Positions 8,004 through 16,389 of a stretch of DNA of 64,000 bases are shown in pieces. Under the pieces are notes generated by a model. That model saw nothing but the letters and a program-made list of their open reading frames with translations, made no database searches and was not told the origin of the DNA. The first letter of the stretch is position 1. Each line of letters begins with the position of its first letter. This DNA comes from an uncultured Prevotella sp. (GTDB lineage Bacteria > Bacteroidota > Bacteroidia > Bacteroidales > Bacteroidaceae): NCBI GenBank assembly GCA_946186115.1, contig CAMHLV010000008.1, positions 1 to 64,000 on the forward strand. The letters run 5' to 3'. The position numbers and the translations under genes were made by a program.

Positions 8004-8011
8004 TAACTTTG
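8004..8011 (+). promoter_or_regulatory. -7 element for the VapE-like gene
   Basis: TAACTTTG matches TAnnTTTG. The predicted transcript starts near 8018, which excludes the in-frame ATG at 7936 and supports translation from the ATG at 8056. Confidence 0.55.
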
Positions 8012-8055
8012 CCACACCAATAAACAAAGGAAAGAACAACAAAAAAACGATAACT

Positions 8056-10203
8056 ATGAATACTACAAAAGTCACCATCATCAAGTATTATCGCAATAAG
8101 CAGACGCTGCGCCTTATGCCGCTACAGGAAGTCGTGGACAGCATCCGCAACTGCCAGTACAAGAACGAAGTGGAAGAGCTGCGCCGCGTATTCCCGCTCA
8201 TCAAGGGCAAGCGCGGTGCCGACGGTACGCTGACGGCATGGACCCAGTTTACCAAGCAGCTGCCGCGCATCTGCTTCGCCCTGTCAATGAACACGACGGG
8301 ACAGAACCGCCTGATACGCGACTACTCCGGACTGGTGCTTTTGGAAGTAAACAACCTGACGGGGCAGGACGAGGCCGAGGCTGTGCGCCGTGGGGCTGCC
8401 GAGATGCCCCAGACGCTACTGGCCTTTGTAGGTGCCGACGGCCAGTCGGTAAAGATTGTGTGCCGCGGCGAGCTGTTTCCAAGCGACGGCGGCGGACTGC
8501 CCACCGACATGGACGGTGTGCGCGACTTCCACCAGAACCTGTACGAACGGGCCCGCCTCATCTATAACGGACAGTTAGGTGTCACCATCGAAAAACTGGA
8601 GCCACTGCCAGAGCGCATCTGCTATATGGCTACCGACAGCCAGGTAGTGTACAATCCGTTGGCAACGCCCATCTACGCCCATGCCGAGAAAGTGAAGGAC
8701 GGCAAACAGCTGCAGGCATCGTCGCCGCAGGACAGGAACAGCGTGACGCCCGACCATCTGGTGTCGATGCGAACCGCCTACGAATTCAACCTCACCAAGG
8801 CACTGGACGACGCCGAGGGCATCAGTGACGGCGACGAGCTGCGGCATACAGTGCTGACACGCTTAGCCGAATACTGCCACGAGACGGACATCCCGATGGC
8901 TATAGCCCGCCAGATGGTGAAGTCGCGGTCGTGGCTGAATGCCGACCCACTGCTGGCCGACAAGGTGTTTGAGAACGCATACCGACGGACGCTCAGCAAG
9001 AAATACCAGGAGCGCAAGGGTCTGCAGCTGACACGCCATATACCGCCCGAGACGCTGCTGACGATGAAGATCAACCTATTTCTGAACAGCCACTACGAGC
9101 TGCGCCGCAACGTCATGCGTGGTGTGGCGGAGTACCGTGAGCGCCGTGGCTTCGGCTTCTCATTCCGCGACCTGACAGAGGAGGCGCGCAACAGCATCAC
9201 CATGCGGGCCTTAGAACAGGGTATCAAGTGCTGGGACAAGGACATACGGCGCTATGTCAACTCCGACGACATCAGCGTCTACGACCCGCTGAACGACTAC
9301 CTGGAGCACCTGACACCATGGGATGGCGAGGACCGCGTGACACCACTGGCCCGCCGCGTGCCGACGGACTATGAGGAGTGGCCCCACCTGTTCCACATCT
9401 GGATGCGCTCCATGGTGGCCATGTGGTTAGGCAAGGGACAGCTGACGGGCAATGCCCTCGTACCGTTATTGATAGGACGTCAGGGCTGCGGCAAGTCGAG
9501 CTTCTGCCGCATCCTGCTGCCACGCGTATTACAGGACTACTACAATGACCGCATCAACTTCAAGAACGAACAGGACCTGAACCTCGGTCTGACATCGTTC
9601 GCACTCATCAACCTCGACGAGTTCGATAAGATTACCAAGCGTCAGCAAATCGTGCTGAAGTACCTCGTATCGACGGCAGACCTGAGGTATCGCCCACCCT
9701 ACGGCAAAGCCTACACCGTCAATCGCCGCTATGCCTCGTTCATCGGCACCACCAACGAGCCGATGCCCCTCACCGATCCCAGCGGTTCACGCCGCTTCGT
9801 ATGCGTCACCGTCGACGGGCTCATCGACTTCCTGACGCCCATCTACCACGACCAGCTGTATGCCCAGCTGCTGCAGGAGATAGACCAGGGTGAGCGCTAC
9901 TGGTTGACGAAGGATGAGGAGCGTAGCCTGATGCAGCACAACGGGCAATACCAGCAGCTGAACGGCTTGGGCGAGATGCTGCTAAGCCTCATCGACCGTC
10001 CTCTGGCCGACAAGGAGGGACAGTGGATGGGTCTGAAAGATTTGTCGGCACTCCTCAAGCAGCACTTCACGAACTACAAAGAAGATGCTGGTACGTTCCA
10101 AAAAATCGGGCAATTCCTGAGCCGTCCGGAATACCAATTCCAGATGCGCCATACTAAAAGCGGCAATAAATACTGGGTGAAGTTGCGAGCGTCGTATCAG
10201 TAG
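8056..10203 (+). CDS. VapE/VirE-type primase-helicase
   Basis: 715 residues from the ATG at 8056. The N-terminal half (about 1-330) resembles the BT4734-type VirE N-terminal domain of Bacteroidota, with primase-like LVLLEVNNL and FVGADGQSVKIVC. The C-terminal half is a VapE-family P-loop ATPase with Walker A GRQGCGKSS at about 473-481, Walker B FALINLDEFD at about 515-524, and a sensor region ASFIGTTNEPMPLTDPSGSRRF. Such proteins replicate or excise phage-like and integrative elements; the exact action is not known. The usual companions in Bacteroides islands (HU-like protein, amidase, DUF4248) are absent, so it looks like an orphan left from an element. The gene appears more GC-rich than its flanks. 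Its upstream region holds ordered repeats that may be its binding sites. Confidence 0.8.
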   Translation: MNTTKVTIIKYYRNKQTLRLMPLQEVVDSIRNCQYKNEVEELRRVFPLIKGKRGADGTLTAWTQFTKQLPRICFALSMNTTGQNRLIRDYSGLVLLEVNNLTGQDEAEAVRRGAAEMPQTLLAFVGADGQSVKIVCRGELFPSDGGGLPTDMDGVRDFHQNLYERARLIYNGQLGVTIEKLEPLPERICYMATDSQVVYNPLATPIYAHAEKVKDGKQLQASSPQDRNSVTPDHLVSMRTAYEFNLTKALDDAEGISDGDELRHTVLTRLAEYCHETDIPMAIARQMVKSRSWLNADPLLADKVFENAYRRTLSKKYQERKGLQLTRHIPPETLLTMKINLFLNSHYELRRNVMRGVAEYRERRGFGFSFRDLTEEARNSITMRALEQGIKCWDKDIRRYVNSDDISVYDPLNDYLEHLTPWDGEDRVTPLARRVPTDYEEWPHLFHIWMRSMVAMWLGKGQLTGNALVPLLIGRQGCGKSSFCRILLPRVLQDYYNDRINFKNEQDLNLGLTSFALINLDEFDKITKRQQIVLKYLVSTADLRYRPPYGKAYTVNRRYASFIGTTNEPMPLTDPSGSRRFVCVTVDGLIDFLTPIYHDQLYAQLLQEIDQGERYWLTKDEERSLMQHNGQYQQLNGLGEMLLSLIDRPLADKEGQWMGLKDLSALLKQHFTNYKEDAGTFQKIGQFLSRPEYQFQMRHTKSGNKYWVKLRASYQ

Positions 10204-10290
10204 CCGGGATTCTGCGTCAGGTTCTGTCCGTTCTATTCTCATGCCGATTCTTCTTATTCTGATAGTAGGCAAACTGTCATGGCCGCCGGT

Positions 10291-10731
10291 TTAATACTTG
10301 CGGAATACCAGCCGCGAGGTGCTCGATTCCAGTATCATGTCGTCGCTGTTGAGCGTTATCACCTTCAGATACTCTTCCAAGGCAGACAAGCCGTAAGGGA
10401 CAAGCACATTGGCATCCTCTAACTTGACGTCAGTTGCTGACTCGCCAAAGCGACCGGAAATATATGGATCGTAGAGCAGCAGGGTTCCGTCTTTATGACT
10501 GAAGCGGAAGATAATGCTCGGACTGCCGTCCATCTGCATAATCAGCAAATCACCTTGCACCGACCATGTGGAATGATAGTCACGCATATCAACAGTTTCT
10601 TCTGTAGCCAGATTCTCTTTTACCATAACCTGCCACAGTCCGTCGAGGTCACCGTTGTGCGAGGTGTGCAGCTTGCATGACGACAGCATCATGCAAAAAC
10701 TAAGAAGGAGAAGTGCATATATCTTGTTCAT
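10291..10731 (-). CDS. Lipocalin-like lipoprotein (DUF4847-like)
   Basis: 146 residues from the ATG at 10731; the longer open frame upstream has no signal sequence at its start. The signal peptide ends in lipobox LSSC, so it should be a lipoprotein. The mature part opens with GDLDGLWQVMVKENL, the typical start of lipocalin-like folds (G-x-W), and continues as beta strands to TSRLVFRKY at the end. It resembles the Bacteroidota DUF4847 family, whose role is unknown. It follows the Wzi-like gene on the minus strand after about 140 bp containing an AT-rich tandem repeat, and may be transcribed with it. Ligand unknown. Confidence 0.7.
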   Translation of the reverse strand: MNKIYALLLLSFCMMLSSCKLHTSHNGDLDGLWQVMVKENLATEETVDMRDYHSTWSVQGDLLIMQMDGSPSIIFRFSHKDGTLLLYDPYISGRFGESATDVKLEDANVLVPYGLSALEEYLKVITLNSDDMILESSTSRLVFRKY

Positions 10732-10822
10732 TGATTCTATATTTTGATGTTTCACATCGAGCCTGCTCACGCTCAGCAAGCTGAAATAAATTCTGCTCTG
10801 CTCTCGCTTAATCGCAGCCTTC

Positions 10823-10886
10823 AATTTTTCAATTCTTCAATTCTTCAATTCTTCAATTCTTCAATTTTTCAATTCTTCAATTTTTT
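10823..10886. repeat. AT-rich tandem repeat (TTCAATTC type)
   Basis: About seven copies of an 8-9 nt unit related to TTCAATTCT run from the spacer into the last codons of the Wzi-like gene (its C-terminus is LFKKLKN). This simple repeat class is common between Prevotella genes. Changes in copy number could move the stop codon of the Wzi-like protein. Confidence 0.8.
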
Positions 10887-12425
10887 AAACAGCCCTGTCT
10901 TGGCCACCGTGAGCTGGAAACCGTAGTTCTTGCCATACAGCTTACCCGTGTCGAAGGCGGCAGCAGCCTTGACGCTCCATCCACTGAGCGACGACCAGTC
11001 GGGGAAGCGGTAGGAGGCCTCTGCCAGCATGCTGACTGTCTCGCGAGGGTCGCGGTAGAGGCTATCGTAGGTGCCGTAGCCGCGCTGCCAAGTGGTGAGC
11101 AGGCGATAGTGCAGCGTCTCTGAGGGGTCGCCAGCCATGCCAAAGTGCCAGGCCACGAAGCGGTTGTTGCGCACTCTGATGGTACCGTCGTCGTTATACA
11201 GCGGCGACATATACAAGGGATTACCCATCACCATGCCCCAGTGCTGCCAGCCCGTAAAGAGGCTGTGGTTATAGTAGTTGTCACGGCCGCTGATATGGTC
11301 GCTGATGGCCGAGGTATGGTCATGGTAGAGCGGACCGCCCTGATATTTGGTGTACATATACTCCAAAACAATGTTGTTGAGCCATGTGGCATCCTTCAGG
11401 CGCAGATCGGCACCAAGCAGCCAGTCCTTGAAGTCGTAGAGGAAGTAGCGATGCTCCTTCTTGACGTTCCACTCGTCGCCGGAGCCATAGCCGTCGTAGT
11501 CGAGGTGCAGCATCATGGAGTGGTCTTCAAAATACTGGTCAGCATAGAGTCCGAGGTACCACGAGTCGTAGTTGAAGTTCAACCGTGCCACCCAGCTGCC
11601 GAGGTGGTTGCCGCCGGCATTCTGCCAGGCATCGCCATCGGTAGAATCTCCGCCACCAGGAAAAAAGGCATGCCACATGCCCTTCAGTCCGCCCTCATTC
11701 TCGATGACGCTGCCGTCGCTTCTATGCGTAGTACCGCCAAACTGGCACGCCATCTCAAGTCCTAACTCCAGCGAAACGGGAAAGAAACGGTATTCGTTGC
11801 CTATCTTCAGATAGCCGGCTTTTGCATGATGTAGTGAGTGCTCGGCATAGCGGCTTGTCTTACCTGTAAACTCGCGCTGCCAGTTGTCGTCTGTCTGAAT
11901 ACCATAAGCCACAAAACCTTTCACACTGAGCCAGCCTTTGCTGAAGGGCAATGCCCAGTATTCTGGCAGAGACAAACGTACCTGAGGAATCGGGCGAGCG
12001 TTGATGCCGAACGTCTGCGAACCTGTGCTCAACTCCTGATTCTTGAGTTGCATGGGCTGTTGCTTGCTACCCACAGTAAGCACACCTTTCAGCCAACGGC
12101 CCTCAACATATGCCTGCTGAACAATCATACGACTGGTAAAGCCCTTAGCTACAGCAACATCCAGTCCGTAGCCCAGTCCCCAGCGGCGGTCTGCATCCAC
12201 TGACAAAGGTCGCATGGCTGCAGCACGCAAATAGCCATTGGACTTGTCGAGCGAACTAAGACCATAACGGTTGGCATTCAGCCACAAAGGAGTATTGTCG
12301 CCCTTTGACAGGGTGGCCTGCATTTCAACATTATAATATAGTCTGTCGAGTGCAGAATAATCCTGCTGTGCTGCTGCTCCGAGACAGCACAAGACTGACA
12401 CGATAATAACAACTTTTCTTCTCAT
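10869..12425 (-). CDS. Wzi-like outer-membrane capsule-assembly protein
   Basis: 518 residues from the ATG at 12425. MRRKVVIIVSVLCCLGAAAQ is a signal peptide; an earlier in-frame ATG precedes the promoter and is rejected. The mature chain has alternating aromatic/polar strands and features of the Bacteroidota capsule-assembly Wzi family: NRYGLSS near the N-terminus, a central LPEYWALPFSKGWLSVKG segment, and repeated strands with HNHSL/WQHWG-type aromatics. Wzi proteins are barrels that attach or organise capsular polysaccharide at the outer membrane. A full-consensus promoter lies only 8 nt before the ATG, so the mRNA is nearly leaderless. The 3' end runs into a tandem repeat. The family call is good; the polysaccharide is unknown. 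Confidence 0.75.
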   Translation of the reverse strand: MRRKVVIIVSVLCCLGAAAQQDYSALDRLYYNVEMQATLSKGDNTPLWLNANRYGLSSLDKSNGYLRAAAMRPLSVDADRRWGLGYGLDVAVAKGFTSRMIVQQAYVEGRWLKGVLTVGSKQQPMQLKNQELSTGSQTFGINARPIPQVRLSLPEYWALPFSKGWLSVKGFVAYGIQTDDNWQREFTGKTSRYAEHSLHHAKAGYLKIGNEYRFFPVSLELGLEMACQFGGTTHRSDGSVIENEGGLKGMWHAFFPGGGDSTDGDAWQNAGGNHLGSWVARLNFNYDSWYLGLYADQYFEDHSMMLHLDYDGYGSGDEWNVKKEHRYFLYDFKDWLLGADLRLKDATWLNNIVLEYMYTKYQGGPLYHDHTSAISDHISGRDNYYNHSLFTGWQHWGMVMGNPLYMSPLYNDDGTIRVRNNRFVAWHFGMAGDPSETLHYRLLTTWQRGYGTYDSLYRDPRETVSMLAEASYRFPDWSSLSGWSVKAAAAFDTGKLYGKNYGFQLTVAKTGLFKKLKN

Positions 12426-12433
12426 TACGACTG

Positions 12434-12465
12434 CAAAGATAGCATAAATAGACTTAATATCCAAA
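12434..12465 (-). promoter_or_regulatory. Consensus promoter of the Wzi-like gene
   Basis: On the minus strand: TTTG (12462-12465), 20 nt, TATCTTTG (12434-12441). The gene start at 12425 is 8 nt downstream of the -7 box. Confidence 0.75.
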
Positions 12466-12516
12466 CATAAAACGCGAAAAAGACGTCTTTAGTTTTTCTG
12501 ATTTCGAAAAATTATG

Positions 12517-12524
12517 TACCTTTG
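12517..12524 (+). promoter_or_regulatory. -7 element for the first alpha/beta hydrolase
   Basis: TACCTTTG matches TAnnTTTG; a TTTT rather than TTTG lies 20 nt upstream. It would give a leader of about 50 nt. It is divergent from the Wzi-like promoter. Confidence 0.5.
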
Positions 12525-12581
12525 CCTGTAAATTAATGACGAAAAAAAACTTGCTATCGACGAAAATAATATTTTTGAGAT

Positions 12582-13841
12582 ATGAGGAATAACAAGACAA
12601 TATGCTTATTAATGACAGCCCTGCTGATGTTCGGAGCTGCTCTTTCTTCATGTTCAGACGACGAGGATATTTCCGAGAAGAATGACCCAGAGGAAATAGA
12701 CGACAACGGGAACGAGAACGAAAATGAGAACGGGGACGAGGATGACACAATGAAGGCACATATCACCGACACATTGTCATACAACGATGCGCAAAGCCTG
12801 ATAAACTACAACTTCGTCTATCCTTCTACCGACCCATTCGGAGAGAAAGTCATGCTTTCGGGCACTATCACCGTAAACACTGCTGTGGAAACAGACAAGA
12901 AGGCCGACGGTCTGGTACTCTACAACCACTACACTGTTTTCAAGGAAAACGAATGCCCGTCGAAAGGCTATCTGGACATACAGAAACTGCTAAACAAAAC
13001 CCTGCCGACCAACCGGCTTATCATTATTTCGCCAGACTACTACGGATTCGGAGAGACGGGCGACAAGATGCAGGCATACTGCATTCCGAGCGTCAATGCC
13101 CAGGCATCGGTTGACGCACTGATTGCAGCACGCCAGCTGCTGAAGGACGGTGGCTACACATGGGATGATGACGAGTTGCTGAACATAGGTTACTCACAGG
13201 GCGGACAAACCACTATTGGCGTGCTGCGCCTTATCAACGAGAAGTATCCTGACATTCACATCACACGAACTATGGCAGGAGGCGGCCCATACGACATGTG
13301 CGAGACCTACCGCCAATTCCTCAGCGGCCAGAAGACAGGTATGCCTTCAACTATCATCAGTGTGCTGCTGGCATACAACGAGTATTCCCGCTTGGGAATA
13401 CCCCGCACCAGCATGTTTGTGGAGCCGACGCTGAGCCATATCGACGACTGGGTACTCAGCAAACAGCTGAACACTATTGAGATAGACAAGAAAGTAGGCA
13501 GCAGCAATTTGGAAAACTACATAGCATCACCACTATTCGACCTCGACTCCGATGTTTCCAAAAGCGTTATGAATGCACTCGAGAAAGAAAATCTCTGCAA
13601 AGGATGGCAGTTGCACAAAGACAATGATGTGCTGCTGATACATCACATGTACGATGCAATAGTGCCCGTAGAAAACACTCGCAACCTCTATGAGTTCTTA
13701 CAACAGCAGGAAACAGGAAATGTAGAGATGAGAGAAGTTAACTTGATGGGTATGGGCTATAGTCAGATTAATCACGTAACAGGTGCTGCAGCATTCTTGA
13801 TAATCATCAACAAATGGATTCGTGAGCATTATAACTATTAA
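12582..13841 (+). CDS. Lipoprotein alpha/beta hydrolase (secretory lipase-like)
   Basis: 419 residues. The signal peptide ends in lipobox LSSC, followed by an Asp/Glu/Asn-rich tether to about residue 55. The catalytic domain has the nucleophile elbow GYSQGG, a likely acid in HHMYDAIVPVENT and a likely His in INHVTGAAAF, in the order expected for an alpha/beta hydrolase. YYGFGETGDKM and QASVDALIAARQLL resemble secretory lipases and cell-surface esterases. The substrate is unknown; surface anchoring suggests work on dietary or polysaccharide-linked esters. It is a paralogue of the gene at 14410-16239, with the same motifs in the same order, but is lipidated while the other has a cleavable signal. 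Confidence 0.75.
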   Translation: MRNNKTICLLMTALLMFGAALSSCSDDEDISEKNDPEEIDDNGNENENENGDEDDTMKAHITDTLSYNDAQSLINYNFVYPSTDPFGEKVMLSGTITVNTAVETDKKADGLVLYNHYTVFKENECPSKGYLDIQKLLNKTLPTNRLIIISPDYYGFGETGDKMQAYCIPSVNAQASVDALIAARQLLKDGGYTWDDDELLNIGYSQGGQTTIGVLRLINEKYPDIHITRTMAGGGPYDMCETYRQFLSGQKTGMPSTIISVLLAYNEYSRLGIPRTSMFVEPTLSHIDDWVLSKQLNTIEIDKKVGSSNLENYIASPLFDLDSDVSKSVMNALEKENLCKGWQLHKDNDVLLIHHMYDAIVPVENTRNLYEFLQQQETGNVEMREVNLMGMGYSQINHVTGAAAFLIIINKWIREHYNY

Positions 13842-13967
13842 TTAGAACGCGCGCATAAATAAGTATCAAACACACAAAAACGAAGAAAAAATAGCGAAAT
13901 ACATCAAAAAAAGGGGTGAAAATGACAAAAAACATTGAAAAATATTCTTTTTTTTATTTTTTTTCAT

Positions 13968-13975
13968 TAATTTTG
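13968..13975 (+). promoter_or_regulatory. -7 element in an AT-rich spacer
   Basis: TAATTTTG matches TAnnTTTG and lies about 70 nt before the ATG at 14046. No -33 box is at the usual distance. The preceding spacer (13842-13967) is AT-rich with long T and A runs and holds no gene. Confidence 0.45.
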
Positions 13976-14045
13976 CCACCGATAATAGACTATTTGTTAG
14001 GATAATCACTTAAAGAGTAAATTGGAATAACTCAAATAAGTACTT

Positions 14046-14396
14046 ATGAACAGAAAAATCACATGGATGATTGCCGCCATCCTTCTCTGCGGCACCGTAA
14101 CAGCTTCTGCTCAGAAAGCGCAGAATGTCAGCAACGGAAAGGTAGTCAAGCGCATCACGTTTGACCGCGAGAAAGTTAACATCATCTATTCTGACGACAC
14201 GCAGATTTCAGATGTCAACGATGTCACCATCAGCAACAGAGCCGGTGGTACTACTGGTATTGACAAGACAAAGACCGCCAAGAGTGCCAACGAATGGTAC
14301 ACCGTGGACGGCCGCCGCCTGCAGAATGCGCCCAAGGCCAAAGGTGTCTATGTGGTGAAGGAAGGCGACAAAGTACGTAAAACCATTAAAAAGTAA
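14046..14396 (+). CDS. Small exported protein with sorting-type C-terminus
   Basis: 116 residues. The N-terminus is a signal peptide ending near TASAQ. The middle (VVKRITFDREKVNIIYSDD) is a short beta-rich segment like the one at the start of the next gene's mature protein. The C-terminus, WYTVDGRRLQNAPKAKGVYV followed by a basic VRKTIKK, has the pattern (Y-x-x-D-G-R-x-L, K-G-x-Y) seen at the ends of many exported Prevotella proteins and related to type A sorting tails of the type IX secretion system. It lies 13 bp upstream of the hydrolase at 14410 and is very likely co-transcribed. Function unknown. Confidence 0.65.
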   Translation: MNRKITWMIAAILLCGTVTASAQKAQNVSNGKVVKRITFDREKVNIIYSDDTQISDVNDVTISNRAGGTTGIDKTKTAKSANEWYTVDGRRLQNAPKAKGVYVVKEGDKVRKTIKK

Positions 14397-14401
14397 GGAG
14401 G
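14395..14401 (+). promoter_or_regulatory. Shine-Dalgarno site AAGGAGG
   Basis: A perfect AAGGAGG overlaps the stop codon of the small exported protein and lies 8 nt before the ATG at 14410. Such sites are unusual in Bacteroidota, where initiation mostly relies on unstructured A-rich leaders. It fixes the start of the hydrolase. Confidence 0.6.
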
Positions 14402-14409
14402 ACTGAACA

Positions 14410-16239
14410 ATGAAGAAGATTTTACTTGCCCTCATTGGACTGGTTGCCTGCACAACCATCGACGCCAAGGTTGTCAAAATCACCTTGAAAGACAAGACCA
14501 TGAAGGTCTATACCTCCAGCCAGCTGTCAGCCATCGACTTCAGCGACAACGGCACAGTGACCATCACCAGCTACGACGGCAACGTGCTGATGAAGGATGC
14601 TGAGGTGGACGACGTGAACATCACCGAAGAAGAGGCCATCACCGAAATCAAGGAGATGACCATGGAGTTCAATCCCATGTTGGTAGTTGCCTTGGGCAAT
14701 GGCGAGGAGCTGTCATCCATCGACGATACTGAACCCATCAGCACCCGTGCTGCACACCAGATTAACTTCGTCTATCCGTCAATAGACCCTTACGGAGAGC
14801 CTGTCACCCTGAGCGGTGCTATTTGGGTTCCCGACAACATCTGGAATGCAGAGGACGACAGCGAGGGTATTGTACTGTTCAACCACTTCACAACTATCTC
14901 TAACAATATGCTTCCCTCAAATGGCGCGGCATACTTGGAATCGTGGTTCCTGGCCAACCCCCTGAAGCCTGACTATATCGTCGTTGAGAGCGACTTCTAC
15001 GGATTAGGCGTCACAGAGCGTTTCCCGCTGGCTTATCAGCAGGGAGACATCAACGGACATGCCAGTGTTGACGCTTTGCTGGCTGCCCGCCGCATCCTCG
15101 GCAAGCTGAGCATCAAGACCGGTATCCTCAACTTCAATGTCGGCTACTCAGGCGGTGGCTTCGACGCACTGGCTACCCAGCGCGTCCGTGACATGGAGTT
15201 CCCCCACAACTACGACGTATGCTTCGACAAGACCTTTGCCGGTGGTTCTTCATCAGACCTGAAGATATGTTATGAAGATGTTGTACGCATCGGCACATTT
15301 GGTTTCTCGTCAGCCGCACCTATCCTCTTTACAGCTACCAACGAGACCCAGAAGCTCGGATTAGATTATTATGACGTTTTCCAAGAGCATATTGCCGATA
15401 AAATCGACGAATGGATCCTGTCAAAGAAATACAGTCCATTCGAACTGAGTGCCATGATTGGTAAAGATAAGAAAATCAAAGACATTCTTACCGCTCCTTA
15501 CCTCGACCTCGAGAGTGCAGAGAGCAAGTTCATGCAGGATGTGTATGAGAAGCTCAGCCTGAACAACGGTTGGGAAGCCAATCCCTCACAGCGCGTGTAC
15601 ATCTATCATTCTCGTAAGGACGACATGGTTCCCGTGCAGTCAGGACGCGCACTGATTAAACACTTCAAGGACTACGGCTACGAGCCCAGCATCATCCCCG
15701 GTGCCACCAACCTGCAGACCAACTTCGTGATGCCTGTCGGCCACATGGCAGGTGTAGTGCCCTGGTTCGTACAGACGCTGGCAGCCATCAAGGCATGGCC
15801 CACCATGTACTACGAGGGTGAGTTGAACGAGACCTACAAGTTCCTGGCCGAGCAGACCAAGACCGATCCTATCGCTATTCTGCGCTACTTTGACTCCATC
15901 GGCTTCGACTGCCGTGGTATGATTAAGCAGCTGCTGGCGCTGAATCCGAACCTGTCAGCAGAAGACATTGACGAGGCTACTCTGGAGGCTGAGCTGGGAG
16001 CAATCTGCCAGCAGCAACTGGACATCACCTACGATGAACTCTGCGAGATGATGGAAGACTCTGGTATCGACATCAGAACCTTCATCATTGAGCTGGTACG
16101 CTACATCGACGAGAATCCTAGTCAGGACATCTTCAAGGCTGACATCCGTACCCTCAGATCGAGCAACGACAAGGTGAACCCGGTCGAGGAGAACGAGAAC
16201 CTGCTGTATGACTGGCTGGAGGCCAACGGCGTAAAGTAA
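14410..16239 (+). CDS. Exported alpha/beta hydrolase, paralogue of 12582-13841
   Basis: 609 residues. The signal peptide ends near TTIDA. Residues 20-75 (VVKITLKDKTMKVYTSSQLS, AIDFSDNGTVTITS) form a short beta-rich module shared in style with the preceding small protein. The hydrolase domain (about 110-470) carries GYSGGG as nucleophile elbow, an acid in HSRKDDMVPVQSG and a His in VGHMAGV. FYGLGVTERFPLAYQQ and HASVDALLAARRIL align with the lipidated paralogue upstream. A helical C-terminal extension (about 475-609), absent from the paralogue, has no motif I know. It is translated from a strong ribosome site behind the small exported protein, and a terminator follows. Likely a periplasmic or secreted esterase/lipase; substrate unknown. 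Confidence 0.72.
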   Translation: MKKILLALIGLVACTTIDAKVVKITLKDKTMKVYTSSQLSAIDFSDNGTVTITSYDGNVLMKDAEVDDVNITEEEAITEIKEMTMEFNPMLVVALGNGEELSSIDDTEPISTRAAHQINFVYPSIDPYGEPVTLSGAIWVPDNIWNAEDDSEGIVLFNHFTTISNNMLPSNGAAYLESWFLANPLKPDYIVVESDFYGLGVTERFPLAYQQGDINGHASVDALLAARRILGKLSIKTGILNFNVGYSGGGFDALATQRVRDMEFPHNYDVCFDKTFAGGSSSDLKICYEDVVRIGTFGFSSAAPILFTATNETQKLGLDYYDVFQEHIADKIDEWILSKKYSPFELSAMIGKDKKIKDILTAPYLDLESAESKFMQDVYEKLSLNNGWEANPSQRVYIYHSRKDDMVPVQSGRALIKHFKDYGYEPSIIPGATNLQTNFVMPVGHMAGVVPWFVQTLAAIKAWPTMYYEGELNETYKFLAEQTKTDPIAILRYFDSIGFDCRGMIKQLLALNPNLSAEDIDEATLEAELGAICQQQLDITYDELCEMMEDSGIDIRTFIIELVRYIDENPSQDIFKADIRTLRSSNDKVNPVEENENLLYDWLEANGVK

Positions 16240-16280
16240 TCGGCAAGCAGTAAATATTCACATACTTCTATTAAGAATAG

Positions 16281-16320
16281 GGATTTCCCCAACACGGTTT
16301 AGGGGAAATCCTTTTCTTTT
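16281..16320 (+). terminator. Strong intrinsic terminator
   Basis: GGATTTCCCC (16281-16290) pairs perfectly with GGGGAAATCC (16302-16311), followed by TTTTCTTTT. It ends the unit containing the exported hydrolase. Confidence 0.9.
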
Positions 16321-16335
16321 GCCCTCATTTCTTCA

Positions 16336-16343
16336 TAATTTTG
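16336..16343 (+). promoter_or_regulatory. -7 element of the Gly/Asn-rich protein gene
   Basis: TAATTTTG fits TAnnTTTG. The transcript would begin near 16350, so the in-frame GTG at 16348 is not the start, and the ATG at 16390 or 16393 is used. Confidence 0.5.
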
Positions 16344-16389
16344 CAGCGTGAAAAAGCAACAATTAAGTCGAACAAATAAAACACTTACA

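Noticed and set aside
7281..10300. Attachment sites flanking the VapE-like gene
   Set aside because: No matching direct repeats were found on both sides of the gene, and no tRNA is adjacent.
10877..11765. Open frames overlapping the Wzi-like gene
   Set aside because: They lie within a gene with a clear signal peptide and full promoter; their translations are Arg/Ser- or Val/His-rich shadows.
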